The notes under the pieces were generated by a model that was not told where the DNA came from, ran no database searches, and saw only the letters and a list, made by a program, of their open reading frames with translations. From JBAWXE01 sp037144255 (GTDB lineage Bacteria > Bacteroidota > Bacteroidia > Chitinophagales > Chitinophagaceae), in assembly GCA_037144255.1 (NCBI GenBank), contig JBAWXE010000029.1, positions 1-27,172 on the forward strand: 27,172 nt of DNA, written 5' to 3'. The translations under genes were made by a program, and so were the position numbers. Position 1 is the stretch's first letter; each line of letters opens with the position of its first letter. Positions 7,862 to 15,853 of the stretch are shown in pieces.

Positions 7862-9277
7862 ATGAACAATAGTAGTAGTAAGGACCCGAAGATAGATTCC
7901 TTTAGGAATAAAATTTCAACCGTAGATCAAAAAGGGAAACGCGTATGGCTTTTCCCTCAAAAACCAGGAGGTCGTCTATATACAGCACGAACTTTGGTTA
8001 CGTTAGTCTATTTGTTGGTCTTTTTTGGATTACCGTTTATAAAGTATAATGATCATCCAATCTTTCTTATTAATATTCTTGCTCGCAAGTTTATCTTGTT
8101 CGGGCAAATATTTTGGCCGCAAGATTTTTTCATTTTTGCATTGGGAATGATCGTTTTTATAGTGTTCATTGCTCTTTTTACGGTTGTTTTTGGTAGGATA
8201 TTTTGTGGATGGGCTTGTCCTCAGACCATTTTCATGGAAATGGTTTTTCGTAAAATAGAATATCTGATAGAAGGAGATGCACAAGCACAGAAAATGCTTA
8301 CCAATGGTCCTTGGAATACAGAGAAAATACTGAAGAAAGGAACTAAGATCATTGTTTTCTGGGCAGTAAGTTTTCTTATTGCAAATACTTTCTTAGCATA
8401 TATAATAGGGGTAGATGAGTTAGGGAAATTGATCACAGAACCTTTGTCTCAGAGTATTGGTACACTTTTCTCTCTCATAATATTTACTTCTGTATTCTTC
8501 TTTGTATATCTATGGATGAGAGAACAGGTATGTACAGTGATATGCCCTTACGGACGTATGCAAGGAGTACTACTAGATAGAGATTCTGTAATAGTAGCAT
8601 ATGATTATAAAAGAGGGGAGGAGAGAGGGAAGTTTCATAAGAATGAAGTTCGTTCTATTGGTGATTGCATTGATTGTGCACAATGTGTAAAAGTTTGCCC
8701 TACAGGTATTGATATTCGCAATGGCACTCAATTGGAATGTACTAACTGTACAGCCTGTATTGATGCCTGTAACAAAATGATGAGTGCTGTAGGGCTGCCT
8801 ACAGGATTGATAAGATATGCTTCTGAAAATAATATCTCAAATAAAGAGCCTTGGCACCTGACATGGCGCATGAAAGCATATACAATTGTTATGTGCCTAT
8901 TGTTAGGGGTATTAACTTGGTTGCTTGCCAGTAGAACAGATGTTGGTGTTACCGTGTTACGTACACCTGGGCAATTGTATCAAGAACAACCTAATCATCA
9001 AATGAGTAACTTGTATAGTTATAAGATCCTAAATAAGACGTTTAGAAATAAAGAGATAGTTTTAAAGCCCGAGAATTTTGTAGGTACTATTAAATTAGTA
9101 GGAGAGACAAAGTTGTTAATACCCAAAGAAGGAATAGTGGCAGGTACAATGTTTATTTTTATTGATAATGATAAGATCAAAAACAGGAAGACTCAATTGA
9201 AAATTGGTGTTTACGAAGGAAATGAAAAGATTAATACTATTAGTACCTCTTTCTTAGGACCGTTTGATGGTAATTAA
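7862..9277 (+). CDS. ccoG: Cytochrome c oxidase accessory protein CcoG (FixG)
   Basis: A polytopic membrane iron-sulfur protein of the cbb3 assembly cluster, thought to reduce copper for delivery to the oxidase. The 471 residues show about five hydrophobic segments (near 45-61, 86-109, 164-183, 200-218, 336-352). FixG-type cysteine pairs occur in CGWACP (C115, C119) and CTVICPYGRMQ (C224, C228). There are two 4Fe-4S ferredoxin motifs: C269, C272, C275, C279 and C293, C296, C299, C303. A C-terminal Ig-like domain (about 370-471) faces the periplasm. The length is normal. It lies 49 bp after ccoP and 25 bp before ccoH. Confidence 0.95.
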   Translation: MNNSSSKDPKIDSFRNKISTVDQKGKRVWLFPQKPGGRLYTARTLVTLVYLLVFFGLPFIKYNDHPIFLINILARKFILFGQIFWPQDFFIFALGMIVFIVFIALFTVVFGRIFCGWACPQTIFMEMVFRKIEYLIEGDAQAQKMLTNGPWNTEKILKKGTKIIVFWAVSFLIANTFLAYIIGVDELGKLITEPLSQSIGTLFSLIIFTSVFFFVYLWMREQVCTVICPYGRMQGVLLDRDSVIVAYDYKRGEERGKFHKNEVRSIGDCIDCAQCVKVCPTGIDIRNGTQLECTNCTACIDACNKMMSAVGLPTGLIRYASENNISNKEPWHLTWRMKAYTIVMCLLLGVLTWLLASRTDVGVTVLRTPGQLYQEQPNHQMSNLYSYKILNKTFRNKEIVLKPENFVGTIKLVGETKLLIPKEGIVAGTMFIFIDNDKIKNRKTQLKIGVYEGNEKINTISTSFLGPFDGN

Positions 9278-9302
9278 TTGTTGAACTCTAATATATAACT
9301 AT

Positions 9303-9746
9303 ATGAAACTAGGATGGGGATGGAAAATTGCTGTATTGTATGGTGGCTTTGTTGCACTCATACTTGTTTTAGTAATAGCCAGCAATTACCAAAAAATTGA
9401 TCTAGTATCATCTAAATATTATGATGCTGAATTGGCTTATCAAAAGGTTATTGATGCAGATAAGAACCAGACAGCATTATCGATGCCGGTAAATATACAC
9501 GCTAATGAAAGTGCCGTATCCATCGAGTTTCCTGAAATGTTCAAAGACAAAGCAATAACAGGTGATATTGAGTTTTATGCTCCTGTAAATTCTGAATGGG
9601 ATCGTAATTTTCAAATCAATACACAAAATAACATTGCTACTATATTACGTAGTTCTTTGCGTAATACTCGTTATACTGTCAAGGTTAGTTATAAAGTAGA
9701 TGGTAAAGACTATTACCAAGAATCTGAAATATTTTTGCACTCATAA
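9303..9746 (+). CDS. ccoH: FixH/CcoH family protein
   Basis: A single-pass membrane protein linked to assembly and stability of cbb3 oxidase. The 147 residues have one N-terminal transmembrane segment (about 9-27) after a short MKLGWGWK start typical of FixH. A periplasmic beta-rich domain follows. The YYDAELAYQKVIDADKN stretch just after the helix matches the family's juxtamembrane motif. The stop codon overlaps the next start (TAATG at 9744-9748), so the following gene is translationally coupled. Confidence 0.9.
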   Translation: MKLGWGWKIAVLYGGFVALILVLVIASNYQKIDLVSSKYYDAELAYQKVIDADKNQTALSMPVNIHANESAVSIEFPEMFKDKAITGDIEFYAPVNSEWDRNFQINTQNNIATILRSSLRNTRYTVKVSYKVDGKDYYQESEIFLHS

Positions 9747-10453
9747 TGAATAATGTAACTCTTACAATGGCGCTACTTATGGGCTTCACAGGCAGCCTGC
9801 ATTGTGCAGGTATGTGTGGGCCTATCATGTGGATAATGCCATTTCAAGTTTATTCAGGGTTTAAAAAAGCTATTGCTATCGCGTTGTACCATGCGGGTAG
9901 GATTTCTGTATATGCGCTAATGGCTGTCGTTTTACATTCCTTTAGAAGCCTTTTTGCTCCGCAAGTACAACAATCTATTTCTATTATTCTTGGATGCGGT
10001 ATGTTATTGATTGGCATACTTTCTTTTATTCCCAATCATTCCTTGAAAGTTAGACTACCTTGGACTGAATATGTAAAAAGTAAATTAGGTAGTGTAATTG
10101 GTAAGCCCGGGCTTATTATGCTTACTTCTGCCGGATTATTAAATGGTTTACTTCCTTGTGGGCTTGTATATATGGCACTTTCAGCATCAATGTCGGTACC
10201 TACTTCTATCAACGCTGTCGCTTTTATGTTTGCATTTGGTGTAGGTACTGTGCCTATGTTGATTGGGATAACAATTTTGAAAAGTAAGTTGTCTTTTTTG
10301 CAGTATAGGCAAATCAAGAAATTAGTTCCAATTGTTGTTTTTGTTTTCGGTTTTCTTTTTATTCTTCGAGGTATGAATTTAGGTATACCTTATATCAGTC
10401 CTAAAGTTGAAGTTGCCCAACATGGGATAAAATCATGCTGTTGTCATAAGTAA
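9746..10453 (+). CDS. COG2836-type membrane protein (sulfite exporter TauE/SafE-like, DsbD_2 domain)
   Basis: A 235-residue polytopic membrane protein with about six hydrophobic segments. It opens with GFTGSLHCAGMCGPI (C20, C24), the HCxGMCGP signature of the COG2836 family often found next to cbb3 oxidase genes. A second half carries GLLNGLLPCGLVYMAL, the counterpart cysteine/proline motif. The tail ends GIKSCCCHK, a cluster of three cysteines and a histidine that could bind copper. The family is annotated as a sulfite exporter by similarity, but its conserved link to cbb3 genes argues for a role in metal or redox supply to the oxidase, which is inference. It is the last gene of the cco operon and overlaps ccoH by one base. 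Confidence 0.82.
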   Translation: MNNVTLTMALLMGFTGSLHCAGMCGPIMWIMPFQVYSGFKKAIAIALYHAGRISVYALMAVVLHSFRSLFAPQVQQSISIILGCGMLLIGILSFIPNHSLKVRLPWTEYVKSKLGSVIGKPGLIMLTSAGLLNGLLPCGLVYMALSASMSVPTSINAVAFMFAFGVGTVPMLIGITILKSKLSFLQYRQIKKLVPIVVFVFGFLFILRGMNLGIPYISPKVEVAQHGIKSCCCHK

Positions 10454-10520
10454 TTTTCGAAATATAATCTATTGTAATAGATAATATATATATCTAAAAT
10501 AATCTTATACGAAAATTAAA

Positions 10521-10588
10521 AACTGATTTTAATCAGTTTTTTAGCTGATTTCGGTCATCAGTATCGAAACGTTAGCTATAGATATTTG
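10521..10588 (+). promoter_or_regulatory. Double CRP/FNR-type operator and promoter of the kinase/regulator operon
   Basis: Box 1, AACTGATTTTAATCAGTT at 10521-10538 (core 10523-10536), is a perfect palindrome centred at 10529.5. Box 2, CTGATTTCGGTCAT at 10545-10558, is weaker and centred at 10551.5, exactly 22 bp (two helical turns) downstream. The -7-like element GATATTTG at 10581-10588 is one base off TAnnTTTG. Box 1 lies 51.5 bp before it, as at the other two promoters, and box 2 lies 29.5 bp before it, near a class II (-41) position. The operon of a CRP-type regulator thus carries the same box, which suggests autoregulation. Confidence 0.68.
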
Positions 10589-10593
10589 TTATT

Positions 10594-12300
10594 ATGTCAG
10601 ATGATAATTCCACGATAACTCAATTAGATTCGGATTTAAAGAAAATCAAGGTACTTTTGAGCATGCCATTTACTTCTTTAAATAATGATTCTTTTCAGGC
10701 ACTATTCAATTATGCAAGTATTGGTATATTGATTACCAATTCTAGGGGTGAGATATTAATGGCAAATAAATACATAGATCACCAATTTGGTTATAGTGAG
10801 AATGAAATTATAGGCCATGAAATTGAGACATTAATACCACCACGGTATAAAGACCGCCACGTTCAACATCGTGAGAAATATACAAATGACCCACATAGTC
10901 GACCTATGGGTTTGGGTATGGAGCTATCTGCATTAAGAAAAGATGGTTCTGAATTTCCTGTAGAAGTAAGTTTGGGTTACTATAGTGTAGGTGGAGAAAA
11001 ATATGCGTTAGCTTTTATTACTGATATTACTCAAAGAAAGGAAACTGAACAAGCAATTATTCAACTGAATGCACATCTAGAACAAAAAGTAAAAGAAGAT
11101 ACTCAATCTTTGGCTTTAACTGTTGAACAATTAAGTAATCAGATTAAAGAAACAGAGAGGAAGGATATTGAATTACAGAGAGTCAATAATTTTTTGAATA
11201 ATATCTGGAATCATGCTGGTGCTATCATTTTTGTTTGCGATAAGAATGGTGTAGTACAATTTTTTAATCCTGCTGCTGAAAAGGCATTAGGGTATTTATC
11301 TTCTGAAATTGTAAACAAGCATACCTTAGATATTTTCCACACTCCAGATGAGCTGGAAAGTAGAGCTGCAGAGCTTTCAGAAGAATTGGGAAAAACGATC
11401 AAGCCTAATTTTGAGGTTTTTGTAGCTATCAACCAATTGGGAAAAGGTACAGATCAGGAATGGCATTATTTAAGAAAAAATGGAAGTAATTTTTTCGTTT
11501 CGTTAGATGTAACACCTCTTAAAGATGCTCGTAACAATATAACCAGCTATTTAGGAATAGCGATTGATATTTCTGAAAAGAAAAAAGCTGAAGGAGAATT
11601 ACGAGCTGCTCTACAAAAGGAAATGGAATTGAATGAATTGAAGTCTCGATTTGTGTCAATGGCATCCCATGAATTTAGAACACCCTTAAGTGCCATTGCT
11701 TCGTCTGCTTTTCTTTTATCAAAATACTCAAAAACAGAAGAACAAACTCAAAGAGAAAAGCATATACATAGAATTACATCATCTGTAACCTCATTAACAG
11801 AAATTTTAAATGACTTCCTGTCTGTAGGAAAGATCGAAGAGGGGAATATCCATCCTCATTATAGCGAGTTTAATGTCAAGGTGATAATGGGTAATATGAT
11901 ACAGGAAGTTAATCACTTGTTGAAAAGCGGTCAAAATATATCATATGAACATATAGGAAATGAATGCAATGTCTTTTTAGATCCCTCTATGTTAAAACAC
12001 ATTGTCATTAATTTATTATCTAATGCTATTAAATTTTCTCCTGAGAATAGCACTATTCATTTCCGTACTGAGAAAAATAGTAATAAATTCATGCTTTCTG
12101 TAAAAGACCAAGGTATTGGAATACCTGAAGAAGAACAACAAGAATTATTTAAGAGATTTTTCCGTTCTTCTAATGTCACTAATATACAAGGTACCGGACT
12201 TGGGTTGCATATTGTGAAAAAGTATGTGGAATTAATGAATGGCACAATATCATGCAAGAGTAAACTAGGAAAGGGTACAGAATTCATACTTGAATTTTAA
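10594..12300 (+). CDS. PAS-PAS sensor histidine kinase (FixL-like candidate)
   Basis: A soluble histidine kinase of 568 residues with no membrane segment. In order it shows PAS1 (about 30-150), a coiled coil (about 150-195), PAS2 (about 200-330), a HisKA domain with MASHEFRTPL (phospho-acceptor H359), and an HATPase domain with N-box NLLSNA (473-478), G1 DQGIGIP (505-511) and G2 GTGLGL (533-538). In PAS1, IPPRYKDRH aligns without gaps to the FixL haem pocket, and H89 falls on the haem-ligand histidine. The FixL regulatory arginine corresponds to M109. Many non-haem PAS domains share this motif, so haem binding is a hypothesis. The response regulator follows 20 bp downstream. The promoter -7 element lies only 5 bases before the ATG, so M24 (10663) is an alternative start. 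Confidence 0.9.
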   Translation: MSDDNSTITQLDSDLKKIKVLLSMPFTSLNNDSFQALFNYASIGILITNSRGEILMANKYIDHQFGYSENEIIGHEIETLIPPRYKDRHVQHREKYTNDPHSRPMGLGMELSALRKDGSEFPVEVSLGYYSVGGEKYALAFITDITQRKETEQAIIQLNAHLEQKVKEDTQSLALTVEQLSNQIKETERKDIELQRVNNFLNNIWNHAGAIIFVCDKNGVVQFFNPAAEKALGYLSSEIVNKHTLDIFHTPDELESRAAELSEELGKTIKPNFEVFVAINQLGKGTDQEWHYLRKNGSNFFVSLDVTPLKDARNNITSYLGIAIDISEKKKAEGELRAALQKEMELNELKSRFVSMASHEFRTPLSAIASSAFLLSKYSKTEEQTQREKHIHRITSSVTSLTEILNDFLSVGKIEEGNIHPHYSEFNVKVIMGNMIQEVNHLLKSGQNISYEHIGNECNVFLDPSMLKHIVINLLSNAIKFSPENSTIHFRTEKNSNKFMLSVKDQGIGIPEEEQQELFKRFFRSSNVTNIQGTGLGLHIVKKYVELMNGTISCKSKLGKGTEFILEF

Positions 12301-12320
12301 TTACAAAAAAACGAAATGCA

Positions 12321-13379
12321 ATGAAGACAATTCTCGTTATTGAGGATAATGAAGACATCAGAGACAATGTAGCAGAGATACTTATGTTATCTAACTACAA
12401 AGTGATAATGGCAATAAATGGTAAGGATGGTATAGAAAAAGCACAAAAATATCTACCCGACCTAATTATTTCAGATATCATGATGCCAGGAGTAGATGGA
12501 TATGGCGTTTTGCATGTTTTGCATAAAGACCCCAAAACACAAAATATCCCATTTATCTTTTTAACATCTAAAAGCGAGCGTAGTGATTTTCGGGCTGCTA
12601 TGGAGTCTGGAGCTGATGATTATATCACCAAGCCATTTGCTGGTAATGAATTACTGAGCGCAATAGAAGGACGTTTTCATAAATTGGATATTATGAAGAA
12701 AAATTTAACTCCTGATCTGACAGGGTTAAATGAACTGATGAGCTCAATAGGTAATGCAAAGACATTGGAAGACCTTACTAATGAAAGTAATACCAATGTG
12801 TTTAAGAAAAAGCAGATCATTTATAAAGAAGATGCTCACCCGCATTATCTATACTATATAATTAAGGGTAAAGTAAAAACTTATAAGACGCACGAGGACG
12901 GAAAGGATCTTGTTATAGATCTTTATAATGAAGGTGATTTTATAGGTTATGTTTCTTTATTGGAAGCTACTTCTTATAAAGAAACTGCAGAAGCAATTGA
13001 AGAGACAGAATTAGCCTTGATACCTAAAAAAGATTTCGAAGAGCTAGTAAACAGTAGCCCGTCTATTGCCAAGAAATTTATTGGTTTGCTGGCAAAGAAC
13101 CTGATTGAAAAGGAAAAACAACTCTTAGGTATTGCCTATAATACTTTGCGTAAAAAAGTAGCTGACGCATTAGTAAATATGCTGAATAAATATCACGAGA
13201 ATAAGAAAGAACCATTTTCCATTGATATCAGTCGTGATGATTTGGCAACTATCGCCGGTACAGCTACAGAGTCACTGATCCGTACATTAAGTGATTTCAA
13301 GAGTGAGAACTTAATAGATATTCAAAGAGGGAAGATCATCATTACAGATAGTAAACCGTTGGAGAACCTGATCAGATAA
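12321..13379 (+). CDS. Response regulator fused to a CRP/FNR-type transcription factor (REC-cNMP-HTH_Crp)
   Basis: The cognate regulator of the preceding kinase, 352 residues. The receiver domain (about 1-120) has the acidic pocket E8/D9, phospho-acceptor D52 in SDIMMPG and K104 in TKPF. A cyclic-nucleotide-binding-like barrel follows (about 140-265), then a long dimerisation helix, and a CRP-type winged helix (about 300-352) with recognition helix TESLIRTL. E317 and R321 keep the ExxxR spacing that lets CRP and FNR read the G:C pairs of TGA/TCA half-sites, matching the CTGA boxes in this window. The protein has no cysteine at all, so it cannot hold an FNR-type iron-sulfur cluster. Signal input must come from phosphorylation or an unknown ligand. 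A terminator follows. Confidence 0.92.
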   Translation: MKTILVIEDNEDIRDNVAEILMLSNYKVIMAINGKDGIEKAQKYLPDLIISDIMMPGVDGYGVLHVLHKDPKTQNIPFIFLTSKSERSDFRAAMESGADDYITKPFAGNELLSAIEGRFHKLDIMKKNLTPDLTGLNELMSSIGNAKTLEDLTNESNTNVFKKKQIIYKEDAHPHYLYYIIKGKVKTYKTHEDGKDLVIDLYNEGDFIGYVSLLEATSYKETAEAIEETELALIPKKDFEELVNSSPSIAKKFIGLLAKNLIEKEKQLLGIAYNTLRKKVADALVNMLNKYHENKKEPFSIDISRDDLATIAGTATESLIRTLSDFKSENLIDIQRGKIIITDSKPLENLIR

Positions 13380-13403
13380 TTGGATATCATTAGCAAAATC
13401 AAC

Positions 13404-13449
13404 CTATATAACAAAGAAGGTCCTTTTTAGGGCCTTCTTTGTTATATAG
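13404..13449 (+). terminator. Strong hairpin terminator after the kinase/regulator operon
   Basis: The left arm CTATATAACAAAGAAGG (13404-13420) and the right arm (13433-13449) form 17 perfect pairs. Three further inner pairs, one a G-U, enclose a TTTTTA loop. A T-rich stretch, not a strict T-tract, follows. It lies 25 bp after the regulator stop codon and ends the respiratory block before the Moco genes. Confidence 0.8.
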
Positions 13450-13537
13450 ATATTGCTTTTTGTTCCCATTTCTTTATGTAAACAATAATTCCTTTTATTA
13501 CACCGAAAAAGTAACCTAAATTGTAGTTGTAAAAACC

Positions 13538-13556
13538 ATTCAAAATACCTTTGAAT
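13538..13556. promoter_or_regulatory. Small palindrome upstream of moaA
   Basis: ATTCAAA (13538-13544) and TTTGAAT (13550-13556) form a 7-bp inverted repeat around ATACC, 41 bp before the moaA start. It could be an operator for the Moco operon. The sequence is AT-rich and could arise by chance. No clear TAnnTTTG element was found between it and the gene. The rest of the 13450-13596 intergenic stretch shows nothing recognisable. Confidence 0.25.
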
Positions 13557-13596
13557 AATGTATTTTGTTGTATTTGATTGCAAAAAGAATTAGTAG

Positions 13597-14586
13597 GTGC
13601 TGATAGATAATCACGGAAGGGCAATAAACTATATGCGGCTAGCAGTTACCGACAGGTGTAACCTTCGGTGTTTTTACTGTATGCCCGAAGATGGAATTAA
13701 TTGGTTATCCAGAGCGGAATTGATGAGTTATGAAGAAATGCTACTGCTTTGTAGTGTTTTGATAGGAATGGGCATTACCAAAATACGCATAACTGGTGGT
13801 GAGCCATTTGTAAGAAAAGATATCATGGAGTTTCTATCTGAGCTTTCTAAAATGAAAGGTTTGCTGGAACTATCTATTACCACTAATGGAGTATTGACTG
13901 CACCATTTGTTCCAGAGTTAAAAAAAATAGGTATCCATTCTGTAAATCTGAGTATGGACACTTTGGATAGGGGCAGATATTTTGCTATAACTCACAGGGA
14001 TGAATTACCAGCAGTACAATCAACACTTGATGAATTATTGAAACATGGTATGGATGTGAAGTTGAACAGTGTCGTAATGGATGGAAAGAATACTCAAGAC
14101 ATTCTACCAATGATAGCGCTCAGTAAAGAACTGCCTCTGAGTGTGCGATTTATCGAAGAAATGCCTTTTAATGGTATAGGAAGCCATTATTCTCAACTGG
14201 CATGGAACCATGTACGCATACTCAATACTATACGTGATGTTTATCCCGATATTCAAAAAATAGCAGACCCTGCCTATTCAACATCTTACAATTATCAAAT
14301 ACCTGGACATAGAGGTACTGTTGGTGTCATAGCCGCATATTCCCGTTCATTTTGTGGTACATGTAATAGAATTCGGATTACTCCAGTAGGTATGTTGAAA
14401 ACTTGTTTATACGATGACGGAGTGTTGAATATCAAGAAAATGATGCGTGATGGAAAGATGGAGAATGACATACAAGCAGCAGTAATAAATGCTATCAGTC
14501 ATAGAGCATCAAATGGTTGGGAAGCTGAAAATAATAGGACAGGAAATCATGAATTCCATGAGTCAATGGCAACAATAGGAGGTTAA
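13597..14586 (+). CDS. moaA: GTP 3',8-cyclase MoaA
   Basis: A radical-SAM enzyme that converts GTP to 3',8-cyclo-7,8-dihydro-GTP, the first step of molybdenum-cofactor synthesis, together with MoaC. The 329 residues have the N-terminal cluster motif CNLRCFYC (C21, C25, C28), TGGEPFVR for SAM binding, the C-terminal cluster C253, C256 and C270 (CGTCNR... LKTC), and the GG tail (MATIGG) required for activity. All key residues are intact. The start is a GTG at 13597 that gives the usual (M)LIDNHGR N-terminus. The next in-frame ATG would cut into the domain. It is the first gene of the rightward Moco operon. Confidence 0.96.
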   Translation: MLIDNHGRAINYMRLAVTDRCNLRCFYCMPEDGINWLSRAELMSYEEMLLLCSVLIGMGITKIRITGGEPFVRKDIMEFLSELSKMKGLLELSITTNGVLTAPFVPELKKIGIHSVNLSMDTLDRGRYFAITHRDELPAVQSTLDELLKHGMDVKLNSVVMDGKNTQDILPMIALSKELPLSVRFIEEMPFNGIGSHYSQLAWNHVRILNTIRDVYPDIQKIADPAYSTSYNYQIPGHRGTVGVIAAYSRSFCGTCNRIRITPVGMLKTCLYDDGVLNIKKMMRDGKMENDIQAAVINAISHRASNGWEAENNRTGNHEFHESMATIGG

Positions 14587-14627
14587 TTAATTTTCATTCT
14601 AACATTTAGGAAATAATAATCAGGTAT

Positions 14628-15851
14628 ATGATCCTTGTTGAAGAAGCTGAAAAAATAATACTATCAGAATCCCAAGATTATGGTATAGAAGAAGTGCTAT
14701 TAGAAAAAGCTATGGGCAGGATACTGGCTGAAGATATTAATGCTGATAGGGACCTGCCACCATATGATAGAGTAACTATGGATGGTATTGCATTAAATTA
14801 TGATGCATATAAGAGAGGCGTTCGTACTTACAATGTAATAGGTGTACAGGCTGCAGGAGACTTTCCAATAGAGATCAAGAATCCAAATGAGTGCATTGAA
14901 ATTATGACAGGTGCCGCATTGCCGAGTAGTGTAGATACTGTAGTGAGATATGAAGATGTAATAATAGAAAATGGTACTGCAAAAATCATTATTGATAATG
15001 TAAGAATAGGGCAGAGTATACACCTGCAAGGTGTAGACAAAAAGCAACAAGATGTAATTGTAACTGCCGATAAGCTTGTTGACCCTGTATTGATAAGTGT
15101 TGCAGCATCTGCTGGTAAGTCTAAATTGTTTGTGAAAAAATTACCAACAGTACTGATAGTATCAACTGGGAATGAACTTGTAAATGTGGATGTTATTCCG
15201 AACCCATATGAGATAAGGCGGTCTAATGATTTTATGCTGAATGCAGCATTGAAACCTTTTCATATTGACGCAGATATGCTACATATAGGAGATGATACTG
15301 AATTAATAAAGGACAGTCTAAAAATGTCTTTGGATAAGTATGATGTGATTATCCTTAATGGCGGAATATCGATGGGGAAATTTGACCACATCCCTGAAGT
15401 TTTAGCTGAATTGTCTGTACAAATGCTATTTCATAAAGTGAAACAAAGACCAGGCAAACCATTTTGGTTTGGGAAGCACACTAGAGGCGCAAAAGTGTTT
15501 GCATTTCCCGGTAATCCTGTTTCAGCATTCATGTGTTTTAATAGGTATTTCATTCCTTGGTTGAATTCTTCATTAGGTATAAACGATAGCCCGATAAATG
15601 CGATTTTGAATGAAGATATTGGTTTCGATGCACCCTTGCAATATTTTTTACAAGTTAAGGTAAAGATGAGCAATATAGGGGAGTTGATAGCGATCCCCAT
15701 AGAAGGTAATGGTTCAGGAGATTTTTCGAATTTACTATTGTGCGATGCATTTATGGAACTACCAATGGAACGTAATAACTTTATTAAAGGTGAAGTATAT
15801 AGGATATGGCCCTTCACGCAATGTTTCTTGAATAATATCAATAACAGTTAA
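14628..15851 (+). CDS. moeA: Molybdopterin molybdotransferase MoeA
   Basis: Inserts molybdate into (adenylylated) molybdopterin in the last step of Moco assembly, in the cytoplasm. The 407-residue length is normal. It shows PPYDRVTMDGIAL near the N-terminus, TGAALPSSVDTVVRYED, the MoCF-biosynthesis domain with STGNEL and NGGISMGKFDH, and PGNPVSAF. The GKFD form, in place of the enterobacterial GDYD, is common in this phylum to my recollection. It is 41 bp after moaA and 2 bp before moaC. No separate MogA/MoaB adenylyltransferase is encoded in the window. Confidence 0.95.
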   Translation: MILVEEAEKIILSESQDYGIEEVLLEKAMGRILAEDINADRDLPPYDRVTMDGIALNYDAYKRGVRTYNVIGVQAAGDFPIEIKNPNECIEIMTGAALPSSVDTVVRYEDVIIENGTAKIIIDNVRIGQSIHLQGVDKKQQDVIVTADKLVDPVLISVAASAGKSKLFVKKLPTVLIVSTGNELVNVDVIPNPYEIRRSNDFMLNAALKPFHIDADMLHIGDDTELIKDSLKMSLDKYDVIILNGGISMGKFDHIPEVLAELSVQMLFHKVKQRPGKPFWFGKHTRGAKVFAFPGNPVSAFMCFNRYFIPWLNSSLGINDSPINAILNEDIGFDAPLQYFLQVKVKMSNIGELIAIPIEGNGSGDFSNLLLCDAFMELPMERNNFIKGEVYRIWPFTQCFLNNINNS

Positions 15852-15853
15852 AT

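Noticed and set aside
10452..10517. AATTTTCG and CGAAAATT arms with small AT-rich palindromes between, considered as a cco operon terminator
   Set aside because: The arms are 50 bp apart, the inner hairpins are nearly pure A/T, and no T-tract follows. Termination here is possible but not supported.
15431..15841. A 136-residue minus-strand frame inside moeA
   Set aside because: It is a shadow of a clear MoeA gene and has no independent evidence.
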